From positions 1 through 6,192 of the forward strand of contig URFJ01000111.1 of assembly GCA_900547135.1 (NCBI GenBank): 6,192 bases of DNA, in the 5' to 3' direction. The DNA is from an uncultured Eubacteriales bacterium (GTDB taxonomy: Bacteria; Bacillota; Clostridia; Christensenellales; CAG-138). Numbering within the stretch: position 1 is the stretch's first letter; every line of letters begins with the position of its first letter. The position numbers and the translations under genes were made by a program. This document shows positions 1 to 5,669 of this stretch, piece by piece. The notes under the pieces were generated by a model. The model worked only from the letters and a program-made list of their open reading frames with translations. It did not search any database and was not told the origin of the DNA.

Positions 1-88
1 CTATGCCGTCGTCGGTCAATGACAACTCGTCTACCAAAAGCATGGGTTCGCGGTGCGGCAACAATTCCTTTATTTCTGCCCTATTCAT
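1..88 (-). CDS. fabZ: 3-hydroxyacyl-ACP dehydratase FabZ, N-terminal fragment (cut by window edge)
   Basis: FabZ removes water from 3-hydroxyacyl-ACP to give trans-2-enoyl-ACP, the third step of each FASII cycle, in the cytosol. Only the first 29 codons plus one base are present, with no stop before the window edge. The visible part holds the family's N-terminal signature: IKELLPHREPMLLVDEL at residues 6-22, matching the usual 'I.E.LPHR.P.LLVD' start of FabZ. The position after PHR is Glu and the one after Pro is Met, where Tyr/Phe and Phe are common, so this is a mild variant. The catalytic His and Glu lie further on and cannot be checked. The ATG at 88 is preceded by a GGAGGG site at 93-98, 4 nt away. 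The gene follows accB after 33 nt, its normal place in fabT/fabK-type operons. Identification rests on a short motif plus context, which together are convincing. Confidence 0.9.
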   Translation of the reverse strand, partial: MNRAEIKELLPHREPMLLVDELSLTDDGI

Positions 89-121
89 GCTACCCTCCAA
101 TTGCCGTATTGCTAAATTGTA

Positions 122-580
122 TCAATAAATCTTAAATAATGTCTGCCCAAATTCTACCACGTCTCCGTCATTGGCGCATATGTCCACGATTTCACCGTCA
201 CGCTCCGCCGTTATCTCATTCATCAGCTTCATCGCCTCGATAATGCATAGTATATCGCCCCTTTTGACCTGGCCTCCAATCCTCACATACGGCGCTTTGC
301 CCGGGGCTGGAGCTGCATAGAACACCCCTACCATAGGAGATGTTACTGCGTCTACGTTATTAAAGTCCATTCCTGGGTCTCCGTCTCCTCCCGGAAGGGT
401 ATATGATTCCTGACGTTCGGTTTGAATCGGACCATTCATAGCGGTATCTGACTGTGCAGGTAGCTGTGTGTTTTGGGAACGCTCAAGGCGTATGCGCGTA
501 TCCCCTTCAACGAGTTCCAATGCGGTCAGATTGGCATCCTTCAGTATTTTCGCAAGCTCCCTGATCGTTTTAATGTTCAT
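122..580 (-). CDS. accB: Biotin carboxyl carrier protein of acetyl-CoA carboxylase (BCCP)
   Basis: AccB carries covalently bound biotin between the biotin carboxylase (AccC) and carboxyltransferase (AccA/AccD) sites, supplying malonyl-CoA for fatty acid synthesis. The 152-residue protein has an N-terminal helix region (1-34), a polar flexible linker (about 35-75) and a C-terminal biotinyl domain (about 78-152). The biotinyl domain starts with SPMVGVFY, keeps the 'thumb' insert typical of acetyl-CoA carboxylase carriers (APAPGKAPYV, 90-99), and contains the biotinylation motif EAMKLM with target Lys118. The linker is less Ala/Pro-rich than in many carriers. The reading frame is open 18 codons further upstream, but the start at 580 (MNIKTIRELAK) matches the family and has a GGGAGG site at 586-591. 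The start overlaps the end of fabF by 11 nt, so its ribosome site lies inside fabF and translation is probably coupled. Partner genes accC, accD and accA are expected left of the window but are not seen. Confidence 0.96.
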   Translation of the reverse strand: MNIKTIRELAKILKDANLTALELVEGDTRIRLERSQNTQLPAQSDTAMNGPIQTERQESYTLPGGDGDPGMDFNNVDAVTSPMVGVFYAAPAPGKAPYVRIGGQVKRGDILCIIEAMKLMNEITAERDGEIVDICANDGDVVEFGQTLFKIY

Positions 581-1820
581 CTGAGCCTCCCAAAGCGCGC
601 AGCGCCAGGCAGCCGTTATGGCCGCCAAAGCCAAGCGATATGGAGAGCGCTACGGTTATGTTTGCTTTCCTCGGCGTATTTGGCACATAATCCAGATCGC
701 ATAAAGGATCGCATTCCCTATAATTGATTGTTGGAGGTGCGATTCCGTCCCTTAACGCAAGCGTGGATATGATCGCCTCAACGGCGCCGGCAGCACCCAG
801 CATATGACCCATCATGCTTTTTGTCGAGCTGATCATAGCCTGCCGTGCATTGCGCTCACCCATGGCAAGCTTGATTGCGGCGGTTTCCGATGAGTCGTTC
901 AATGGGGTTCCTGTACCGTGCGCATTTATATACACGGTGTCGTCATCGGTAATTTTGGCCTCACTCATAGCCATTGATATTGAACGCGCCGCTGGTATAC
1001 CATCGGGTCTAGGAGCGGTAACGTGATATGCGTCGCATGTATTGCCATATCCGCAGACCTCCGCATATGCCCTGGCCCCCCGTAGCCTGGCGTGCTCGTA
1101 TTCCTCCAGCACCAATATACCCGCGCCTTCTCCGATTACAAAGCCGTTTCGGCGCGCATCAAACGGAAGCGACGCCTCATCAGGGCTATGCGAGAGGCTG
1201 AGCGCCTGACAGCTTGTAAATCCGGCCACTGACAGCGGCGTAATTGCAGCCTCGGCTCCACCTGCGATTACAGCGTCGGCATATCCATGGCATATAGCGC
1301 GAAAAGCCTCGCCAATGGAGTGGGTGGATGATGCGCATGCCGTTACAACTGGCAGGCATGGCCCCTGAGCGCCATATTCCATGGCAATGTTTCCAGCCGC
1401 CATATTGCCTATCATCATAGGGATGAAAAAGGGTGATATGCGGCCTGGTCCACGGCTTATAAGCTTTTCCGTCTCGCTTACAAATGTCCGCATGCCCCCG
1501 ATACCACTTCCAACATATACCCCCAATCGCTCCTGATCTATATTTCCGATGATTTTGCTGTCATCAATCGCCTGTTTGGCCGCGGCCATGGCATATTGTG
1601 AATATAAATCCATGCGTCTGGCGGCTGGAATATCAATACCATAATCCGATGGGGCGAATCCTTTTACCTCTGCGGCAACCTTGACCTTATAATCCTTTGT
1701 GTCAAAAGAATTAAGCATGCCAATACCCGAACGGGCTGAGCGCAGGTTTTCCCAACACGTTTCCACATTGCATCCAACAGGAGATATAACGCCCATCCCT
1801 GTTATTACAACCCTTCTCAT
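570..1820 (-). CDS. fabF: 3-oxoacyl-ACP synthase II (beta-ketoacyl-ACP synthase, FabF)
   Basis: FabF condenses malonyl-ACP with a growing acyl-ACP, releasing CO2 and lengthening the chain by two carbons; it drives the elongation rounds after FabH. The 416-residue protein has the usual FabF length and two-lobed thiolase fold. It begins MRRVVITGMGVISPVG. The catalytic Cys162 sits in VTACASSTHSIG, His301 in NAHGTGTPLND, and Lys334 and His339 in STKSMMGHMLGAAG. The C-terminal glycine loop is SLGFGGHNG (395-403), with the gatekeeper Phe398. The set Cys-His-His plus Lys identifies an active KAS II rather than a chain-length factor. The frame is open for 36 codons upstream into fabG, but the start at 1820 fits the family start and has an AAGGGGG site at 1829-1835, 8 nt away. 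The gene follows fabG by 19 nt and its stop overlaps the accB start. Since this is the only elongating condensing enzyme in the operon, it probably serves all chain lengths; a FabB elsewhere cannot be excluded. Confidence 0.97.
   Translation of the reverse strand: MRRVVITGMGVISPVGCNVETCWENLRSARSGIGMLNSFDTKDYKVKVAAEVKGFAPSDYGIDIPAARRMDLYSQYAMAAAKQAIDDSKIIGNIDQERLGVYVGSGIGGMRTFVSETEKLISRGPGRISPFFIPMMIGNMAAGNIAMEYGAQGPCLPVVTACASSTHSIGEAFRAICHGYADAVIAGGAEAAITPLSVAGFTSCQALSLSHSPDEASLPFDARRNGFVIGEGAGILVLEEYEHARLRGARAYAEVCGYGNTCDAYHVTAPRPDGIPAARSISMAMSEAKITDDDTVYINAHGTGTPLNDSSETAAIKLAMGERNARQAMISSTKSMMGHMLGAAGAVEAIISTLALRDGIAPPTINYRECDPLCDLDYVPNTPRKANITVALSISLGFGGHNGCLALRALGGSDEH
586..591 (-). promoter_or_regulatory. 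Ribosome binding site that decides the accB start
   Basis: GGGAGG on the minus strand, 5 nt before the ATG at 580 and inside the 3' end of fabF. It supports MNIKTIRELAK as the N-terminus of the biotin carrier rather than an in-frame codon 18 residues upstream. Confidence 0.87.
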
Positions 1821-1828
1821 TTGACTTA

Positions 1829-1835
1829 CCCCCTT
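1829..1835 (-). promoter_or_regulatory. Ribosome binding site that decides the fabF start
   Basis: AAGGGGG on the minus strand, 8 nt before the ATG at 1820, lying in the 19-nt gap after fabG. It supports the family-typical start MRRVVITGMG over upstream in-frame codons that would overlap fabG by more than 80 nt. Confidence 0.85.
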
Positions 1836-1839
1836 AAAA

Positions 1840-2580
1840 TCACATACATAGGCCGCCGTCAACGGGTATAACGGCCCCCGTAATATATGACGCGGCATCC
1901 GATAATAAAAACCCGACCACGGCGGCAACCTCCTCAGGCCTTCCGGCGCGTCGGGCCGGTATTGAATTTACAAGCTCCGTCTTGGCTGTATCCGCCATTG
2001 ATGCGGTCATATCTGTCTCAACCATTCCAGGAGCCACTGCGTTACAGGTTATGCCGCGTGACGCAAGCTCCTTTGCAACGCTTTTCGTCAGTCCAATAAG
2101 CCCGGCTTTTGACGCGGCATAGTTTGACTGACCCGCATTGCCCATAAGTCCAACAACCGATGAAATATTTACAATCCTGCCGCCGCGCTGCCTGACAAAT
2201 CCGCTGTAACAGTGCCGGATAAGATTAAACGCTCCCTTTAGGTTTACGCTTACCACGCTGTCAAAATCCTCCTCGCGCATCTGCAGGGCCAATTTGTCCC
2301 TCGTTATTCCTGCATTGTTTATCAAGGCATATATCGGGCCTAGCGTTTCATTTACGGATCTTACCATTGATTCAACTTCGCCATAATCTGAAACGTCGCA
2401 TTTAAAGCACATAGCCCGTATCCCGTGAACCTCCGCCAGCTCTTTTGTTTCAAGGGCGGACCCATGGTTTCCAGCGTATACTATAGCTATATCGGCGCCA
2501 AACGACGCAAGCTCAACAGCTATCGCCCGTCCAATGCCGCGTGAAGCGCCCGTTATCAACGCTACCTTACCTTTAAGCAT
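1840..2580 (-). CDS. fabG: 3-oxoacyl-ACP reductase FabG
   Basis: FabG reduces 3-oxoacyl-ACP to 3-hydroxyacyl-ACP with NADPH, the first reduction of each cycle. It is a 246-residue short-chain dehydrogenase with a Rossmann fold. The cofactor motif TGASRGIG is at 10-17, an acidic turn CDV at 61-63 and NNAG at 88-91. The catalytic set is Asn113, Ser141, Tyr154 and Lys158 (YAASK), all present. The PG motif is at 184-185, and the C-terminus VDGGLCM is typical of true FabG rather than a generic SDR enzyme. The Arg after Ser in TGASRG is characteristic of NADPH-preferring members. The start at 2580 has a GGAGG site at 2587-2591 with 6 nt spacing, inside the end of fabD; the two genes overlap by 8 nt, so coupled translation is likely. 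Placement between fabD and fabF is classical and leaves little doubt about substrate. Confidence 0.97.
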   Translation of the reverse strand: MLKGKVALITGASRGIGRAIAVELASFGADIAIVYAGNHGSALETKELAEVHGIRAMCFKCDVSDYGEVESMVRSVNETLGPIYALINNAGITRDKLALQMREEDFDSVVSVNLKGAFNLIRHCYSGFVRQRGGRIVNISSVVGLMGNAGQSNYAASKAGLIGLTKSVAKELASRGITCNAVAPGMVETDMTASMADTAKTELVNSIPARRAGRPEEVAAVVGFLLSDAASYITGAVIPVDGGLCM

Positions 2581-3496
2581 CCCTTACCTCCGTTAAAAGT
2601 GATAATGTGTTTTCAAGGGATGGCTTATCCTCAACATTTGAAATCATGCGCGCACCTCCAATTTTTTTTATAAACCCGTTCAGGGTTTTACCAGCTCCAA
2701 CTTCAATAAAATCGGTAAACCCCTCTTTAAGCAGATTCTCTATCGTTCTTTGCCAAAGTACCGGCCTCATTATTTGTGCTGAAAGCAACTCGGACGCGTC
2801 GCCGTATTCCCTTGCCGTAACATTCGAGTAAACAGGAATTTTGGGTTTATTAAATTCAAGGCGGTTAAGATACGAACGAAGGCTTTTCGCCGCCTCTTTC
2901 ATAAACGGCGAGTGAAAGCCGCCGCTAACCTTTAAGCGCATACAACGTCCATTGTACTCCGCTACCTCCTCTTCAAAGGCGGCCAGCTCGTCATGGCTTC
3001 CTGAAACGACCGTTTGCCCGGGGCAGTTATAGTTTACTGGAAACACATTATTATAGCTTTGGGCTATTCTCTCCACCGTTTTAGCATCCAGCTTTAAAAC
3101 CGCAGTCATCGCCCCGGGATGCTTCTCGGCTGCAAGCTTCATTAGCCTTGCCCTTTCACAAACCAAATTGAAAGCTTTCTGGAACGATAAAATTCCGCCA
3201 AACGCAACGGCTGCCAACTCCCCTAGTGAAAAACCGGCCGCGGCGGCCGCCCTCGCCCCCGCGCTTTCGAGGGCGGCCGCGCAGGCGCAATCAACAACGA
3301 ACAGGCATGGCTGCGTATTTTCCGTCAATGCTAGCTCTTCAGCGCTTCCTTCAAAGCACTGCTCAATTATTCCAGGCCTCATGCGCTCCGCCTCAGCAAA
3401 TACCGCTCTAGCCGCTTCACTGCTTTCATATAGGCTTTTCCCCATCCCGGGATACTGAGCTCCCTGGCCTGTAAATAGGAATACGGTCTTATTCAT
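2573..3496 (-). CDS. fabD: Malonyl-CoA:ACP transacylase FabD
   Basis: FabD transfers malonyl from CoA to the phosphopantetheine of AcpP, feeding FabH and FabF. The 307-residue protein has the usual length. It opens with FLFTGQGAQYPGMG (6-19), with the oxyanion-hole Gln11. The nucleophile Ser90 lies in GFSLGE, where the commoner form is GHSLGE; Phe or Leu at this position is tolerated in Gram-positive homologues. Arg115 (CERARLM) is the residue expected to bind the malonyl carboxylate, and His195 in SGGFHSPFM is the catalytic His. ENTQP at 59-63 and EVGAGKTL at 265-272 also fit. Just before the nucleophile is an Ala-rich stretch (71-87) whose DNA is extremely GC-rich and forms a strong hairpin, described separately. 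The gene overlaps fabK by 8 nt upstream and fabG by 8 nt downstream. The start at 3496 has a CTGGAG site around 3505-3510 inside the fabK 3' end. Confidence 0.97.
   Translation of the reverse strand: MNKTVFLFTGQGAQYPGMGKSLYESSEAARAVFAEAERMRPGIIEQCFEGSAEELALTENTQPCLFVVDCACAAALESAGARAAAAAGFSLGELAAVAFGGILSFQKAFNLVCERARLMKLAAEKHPGAMTAVLKLDAKTVERIAQSYNNVFPVNYNCPGQTVVSGSHDELAAFEEEVAEYNGRCMRLKVSGGFHSPFMKEAAKSLRSYLNRLEFNKPKIPVYSNVTAREYGDASELLSAQIMRPVLWQRTIENLLKEGFTDFIEVGAGKTLNGFIKKIGGARMISNVEDKPSLENTLSLLTEVRDA
3229..3249 (-). other. Terminator-like hairpin plus U-run inside the fabD coding region
   Basis: On the mRNA strand the 6-bp stem CGGCCG/CGGCCG (3244-3249 with 3235-3240, loop of 3 nt) is followed after one G by five U residues (3233-3229). 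The shape is that of a short intrinsic terminator, but it sits in translated sequence about a quarter of the way into fabD, where moving ribosomes should prevent it from folding. It also competes with the longer 13-bp hairpin for the same bases. It is seen in the sequence; any function is unproven. Confidence 0.35.
3243..3280. repeat. Perfect 13-bp GC-rich inverted repeat inside fabD
   Basis: The arms 3243-3255 (gcggccgccctcg) and 3268-3280 are exact reverse complements with a 12-nt loop between them. Each arm holds the octamer GCGGCCGC. The repeat lies within fabD codons 73-85, which encode an Ala-rich segment just before the active-site Ser90. It would form a very stable hairpin in the mRNA. 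It may simply follow from GC-rich Ala, Arg and Gly codons. A shorter hairpin overlapping its left arm is followed by a U-run and is listed separately. Confidence 0.85.
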
Positions 3497-4460
3497 CTTT
3501 ATTGCTCCAGAAGAGTATGGCCGATTGTTTCAGCACCCTTTCAGCCTGCTGAAACATAGACTCAATTATTTCCTTTACGCTTTTTTCATCTTTAACCATT
3601 GACGCGCATTGCCCTGCCATCACGCTTCCTTCCACCACGTCCCCATCCTTAGCGGCACGGCGCAGGGAACCGGCTCCAAACCGTTCTATTTCCTCTGCAG
3701 TAATGGACGGATCGTTCTCCAGCTCCTTGAATCTATTGCAGAACTGATTTCTAAGAGCTCTTACAGGATGGCCAAGCCGCCTTCCGGTAACTACGGTATC
3801 TATATCCTTTGCGTCCATTATTTTTTTCTTATAATTTTGATGCACGGTACATTCATATGCCGTAAGGAACCTTGTCCCGCACTGAACTCCCTGAGCGCCA
3901 AGCATTAGGGCCGCGGCAACTCCTCTGCCGTCGGCTATACCTCCGGCGGCGATTACCGGTATATCCACCGCATCCGCCACCTGAGGAACGAGCGTCATTG
4001 TCGTTAAATCCCCTACATGCCCCCCGCTTTCTCCTCCTTCGGCTATTACAGCCATGGCGCCCATGCGGGCTACCATGCGCGCTATTGCCGTGGAAGGAAC
4101 TACGGGAATTACCTTTATCCCCGCTGCCACCCAATCCTTTATATACTTTGACGGCATGCCCGCTCCCGTTATAACAACTGGAACCCGTTTTTCAATGACT
4201 GTACGGGCCACCTCATCGGCAAACGGACTCATAAGCATGACGTTTACCCCAAAGGGAATTGAAGCATCCTTTAAAAGCTCACGGCATCTGTCAATCTCAT
4301 CTTTAAGATAAGATCCGTCCATGTTCATCGCCGCTATTACGCCCAATCCGCCCGCATTTGACACGGCGGAAGCGAGCGGGGCATCTGAGACCCATGCCAT
4401 ACCGCCCTGAAAGATTGGATAATTAATGCCAAGCAAGTCGCAGATAGGAGTCTTGATCAT
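3489..4460 (-). CDS. fabK: Enoyl-ACP reductase II FabK (FMN flavoprotein)
   Basis: FabK reduces trans-2-enoyl-ACP to acyl-ACP with NAD(P)H through bound FMN, the last step of each elongation cycle. It replaces the SDR-type FabI. The 323-residue protein is a TIM-barrel of the nitronate monooxygenase/FabK superfamily. It starts ICDLLGINYPIFQGGMAW (6-23). Typical barrel motifs follow: SNAGGLGVI (34-42), PFGVNVML (69-76), EGGESGGHVGDLTTMTLVPQV (141-161) with the conserved His148, then AAGGIADGRG (171-180) and GAQGVQCGTRFL (188-199), expected to bind the FMN phosphate. The ending SVMAGQ (279-284) is also FabK-like. Nitronate monooxygenases share the fold, but the GGHVGDLTTMTLVPQV pattern and the position between acpP and fabD argue for FabK. 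The start at 4460 follows the acpP stop by one base and has an AGAGGGG site at 4468-4474. FabK enzymes are known to be insensitive to triclosan, so this step should be too. Confidence 0.96.
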   Translation of the reverse strand: MIKTPICDLLGINYPIFQGGMAWVSDAPLASAVSNAGGLGVIAAMNMDGSYLKDEIDRCRELLKDASIPFGVNVMLMSPFADEVARTVIEKRVPVVITGAGMPSKYIKDWVAAGIKVIPVVPSTAIARMVARMGAMAVIAEGGESGGHVGDLTTMTLVPQVADAVDIPVIAAGGIADGRGVAAALMLGAQGVQCGTRFLTAYECTVHQNYKKKIMDAKDIDTVVTGRRLGHPVRALRNQFCNRFKELENDPSITAEEIERFGAGSLRRAAKDGDVVEGSVMAGQCASMVKDEKSVKEIIESMFQQAERVLKQSAILFWSNKDE

Positions 4461-4461
4461 C

Positions 4462-4677
4462 TTATTTCCCCTCTATCAGATTTACAAGGTCGTGTACGGT
4501 CTTGAGCGAATCGTTCATCTCAATCTCTATCCCAAACTCATCCTCAAGGCTCATTACAATTTCAACGGTGTCAAGCGAATCAAGGCCCAGATCACCAAAG
4601 CTCGCGTCAATATTGATTGTAGACGCGTCAACATCCTTGTAAGAAGCCAGAATCTTTGCTATTCTTTCAAAAACCAT
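4462..4677 (-). CDS. acpP: Acyl carrier protein AcpP
   Basis: AcpP holds the growing acyl chain as a thioester on a phosphopantetheine arm and presents it to every enzyme of the operon. It encodes 71 residues, slightly shorter than the 77 of E. coli. The attachment Ser34 is in DLGLDSLDTVEIVM, followed by the acidic recognition helix and SLEDEFGIEI (43-52). The small, acidic four-helix-bundle pattern is standard. An in-frame TTG at 4692 would add five residues, but that TTG is the first part of TTGGAGG, the ribosome binding site of the ATG at 4677, so the ATG is the start. The gene follows fabH by 42 nt, the largest gap in the operon, and is one base from the fabK start. If the regulator is a true FabT, acyl-AcpP is also its co-repressor, closing a feedback loop inside one operon. 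Confidence 0.97.
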   Translation of the reverse strand: MVFERIAKILASYKDVDASTINIDASFGDLGLDSLDTVEIVMSLEDEFGIEIEMNDSLKTVHDLVNLIEGK

Positions 4678-4685
4678 TTTTATAT

Positions 4686-4690
4686 CCTCC
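4686..4690 (-). promoter_or_regulatory. Ribosome binding site that decides the acpP start
   Basis: GGAGG on the minus strand, 8 nt before the ATG at 4677. It overlaps an in-frame TTG (4690-4692) that automatic calling could take as the start. A start codon inside the Shine-Dalgarno site is implausible, so the protein begins MVFERIAKIL. Confidence 0.9.
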
Positions 4691-4719
4691 AATAAAATTT
4701 GATCTATAGGATTTAAGCG

Positions 4720-5664
4720 TTACCAACGCATAAGGCATGCCCCTGTCGTTAGTCCAGCGCCAAACGCGCTCATGGCAATGACGTCGCCACGATTGAGCAC
4801 ACCTTTTCTATTGAGTTGATCAAGTATAAGCGGAACGCCTGCCGACGAGGTATTTCCAAACCTCTCCATGTTATGCGGAAACTTTTCCCTGGGCTGAGTA
4901 AGCCTGGCCTGCACCGCATCCAGTATTCGCAGATTAGCCTGATGAAGTATAAACCAATCCACCTTGCACAGCTCCACTCCAGCTTTTAAACAAAGGGCGG
5001 TTATATCATTAGTCGCTGCGTTTACCGCAAACTTGTATACCTCGCGTCCGTTCATGTATATGGCCTCATGTTTTCTGCCGGTCTTCTCAAACGGGCAGTT
5101 TCCGGGGCTGTTATACGCATGCAAAAAGTCAACGTTGGATTCTGTATGCATTCTAAACAGGCATTCATATCCGCCCAATGTCACAACCGCCGCCGCCGCC
5201 GCATCCCCAAATAGCACGCATGTGGAACGGTCGGTCCAATCAGCCATTCGGGTTGGCTCCTCGGCGCTGAGCACAAGAATGTTTTTATAGCTTCCCTGCT
5301 TAAGATAAGCATTCGCTATCTCAAGGGCGTAAATAAATCCCGCGCAGGCCCCGTTTATATCCAGACAGGGACAGCCCGCCTCTATAAGGCCCTGCACCAC
5401 GCAGCTAAGCGCTGGGGTCATAAACCTACTGTACACGTTTGAACATATTATGAAATCTATATCACATGGCATAAGCCCAGCGTCCTTAATAGCTTTTTTC
5501 GCGGCTATTGCCGCTAGCTGTTCAAGGTTGCCCTCATGTATACGGCGTTCCTGGATTCCAGTGCGCGTTGTAATCCACTCGTCGCTGGTGTCAAGAAACG
5601 TCTCAAACGCCTCGTTTTTTACTATAAAGTCCGGTACCGCACTTCCGGTTCCAATAATACGCAT
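4720..5664 (-). CDS. fabH: 3-oxoacyl-ACP synthase III FabH
   Basis: FabH starts fatty acid synthesis by condensing a short acyl-CoA primer with malonyl-ACP. The 314-residue protein has normal length and the KAS III triad: Cys107 in DINGACAGFIYAL, His241 in LHQANLRI and Asn271 in RFGNTSSAGVP. It starts MRIIGTGSAVPDF and has the early motif DTSDEWITTRTGIQERR (25-41). NGREVYKFAV (205-214) and FGAGLTTGA (301-309) are also typical. Two regions are unusual: residues 73-91 lack the common 'T.TPDY..PS' pattern lining the primer pocket, and GDGAGAA is replaced by GDAAAAA encoded by five GCG codons. The frame extends 17 codons upstream to a TTG, but those residues (KRRDKEKK) do not fit the family, so ATG 5664 is chosen. 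Its AAGGAG site is 15 nt away, longer than usual. The gene begins 5 nt after the regulator's stop, so coupled translation may help initiation. Primer choice (straight or branched) cannot be read from the sequence. Confidence 0.95.
   Translation of the reverse strand: MRIIGTGSAVPDFIVKNEAFETFLDTSDEWITTRTGIQERRIHEGNLEQLAAIAAKKAIKDAGLMPCDIDFIICSNVYSRFMTPALSCVVQGLIEAGCPCLDINGACAGFIYALEIANAYLKQGSYKNILVLSAEEPTRMADWTDRSTCVLFGDAAAAAVVTLGGYECLFRMHTESNVDFLHAYNSPGNCPFEKTGRKHEAIYMNGREVYKFAVNAATNDITALCLKAGVELCKVDWFILHQANLRILDAVQARLTQPREKFPHNMERFGNTSSAGVPLILDQLNRKGVLNRGDVIAMSAFGAGLTTGACLMRW
5187..5202. repeat. Trinucleotide repeat: five consecutive GCG codons in fabH
   Basis: On the coding strand, codons 155-159 of fabH are all GCG (Ala), forming a short simple-sequence repeat in the conserved glycine/alanine motif that follows Phe152-Gly153-Asp154. 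Gain or loss of one unit would keep the frame. Confidence 0.9.
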
Positions 5665-5669
5665 AATAT

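Noticed and set aside
89..121. Terminator or regulatory element between accB and fabZ
   Set aside because: The 33-nt gap has no stable hairpin or U-run that I can see, only the fabZ ribosome site.
1821..1928. 36-codon N-terminal extension of FabF overlapping fabG
   Set aside because: The family start MRRVVITGMG and a good ribosome site place the start at 1820; the extra residues do not resemble any condensing enzyme.
3168..3458. Plus-strand open frames opposite fabD, 96 and 61 codons
   Set aside because: They are antisense shadows of the Ala-rich FabD segment, with no ribosome site and no recognisable domain.
3872..4174. Open plus-strand frame of about 100 codons, and an overlapping minus-strand frame (3853-4134), across fabK
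   Set aside because: Both lie fully inside fabK, whose Gly/Ala-rich motifs leave other frames open. The predicted proteins are low-complexity and show no family motif.
3489..4460. Reading the fabK gene as a nitronate monooxygenase
   Set aside because: The fold is shared, but the GGHVGDLTTMTL motif, the length and the position between acpP and fabD fit FabK much better.
4426..4695. Plus-strand open frame of 89 codons opposite acpP
   Set aside because: It covers the complete acpP gene on the other strand and has no recognisable protein features.
4695..4730. Internal promoter before acpP based on a TATAGA hexamer on the coding strand
   Set aside because: No acceptable -35 hexamer lies 16-18 nt upstream, and AT-rich gaps often contain such hexamers.
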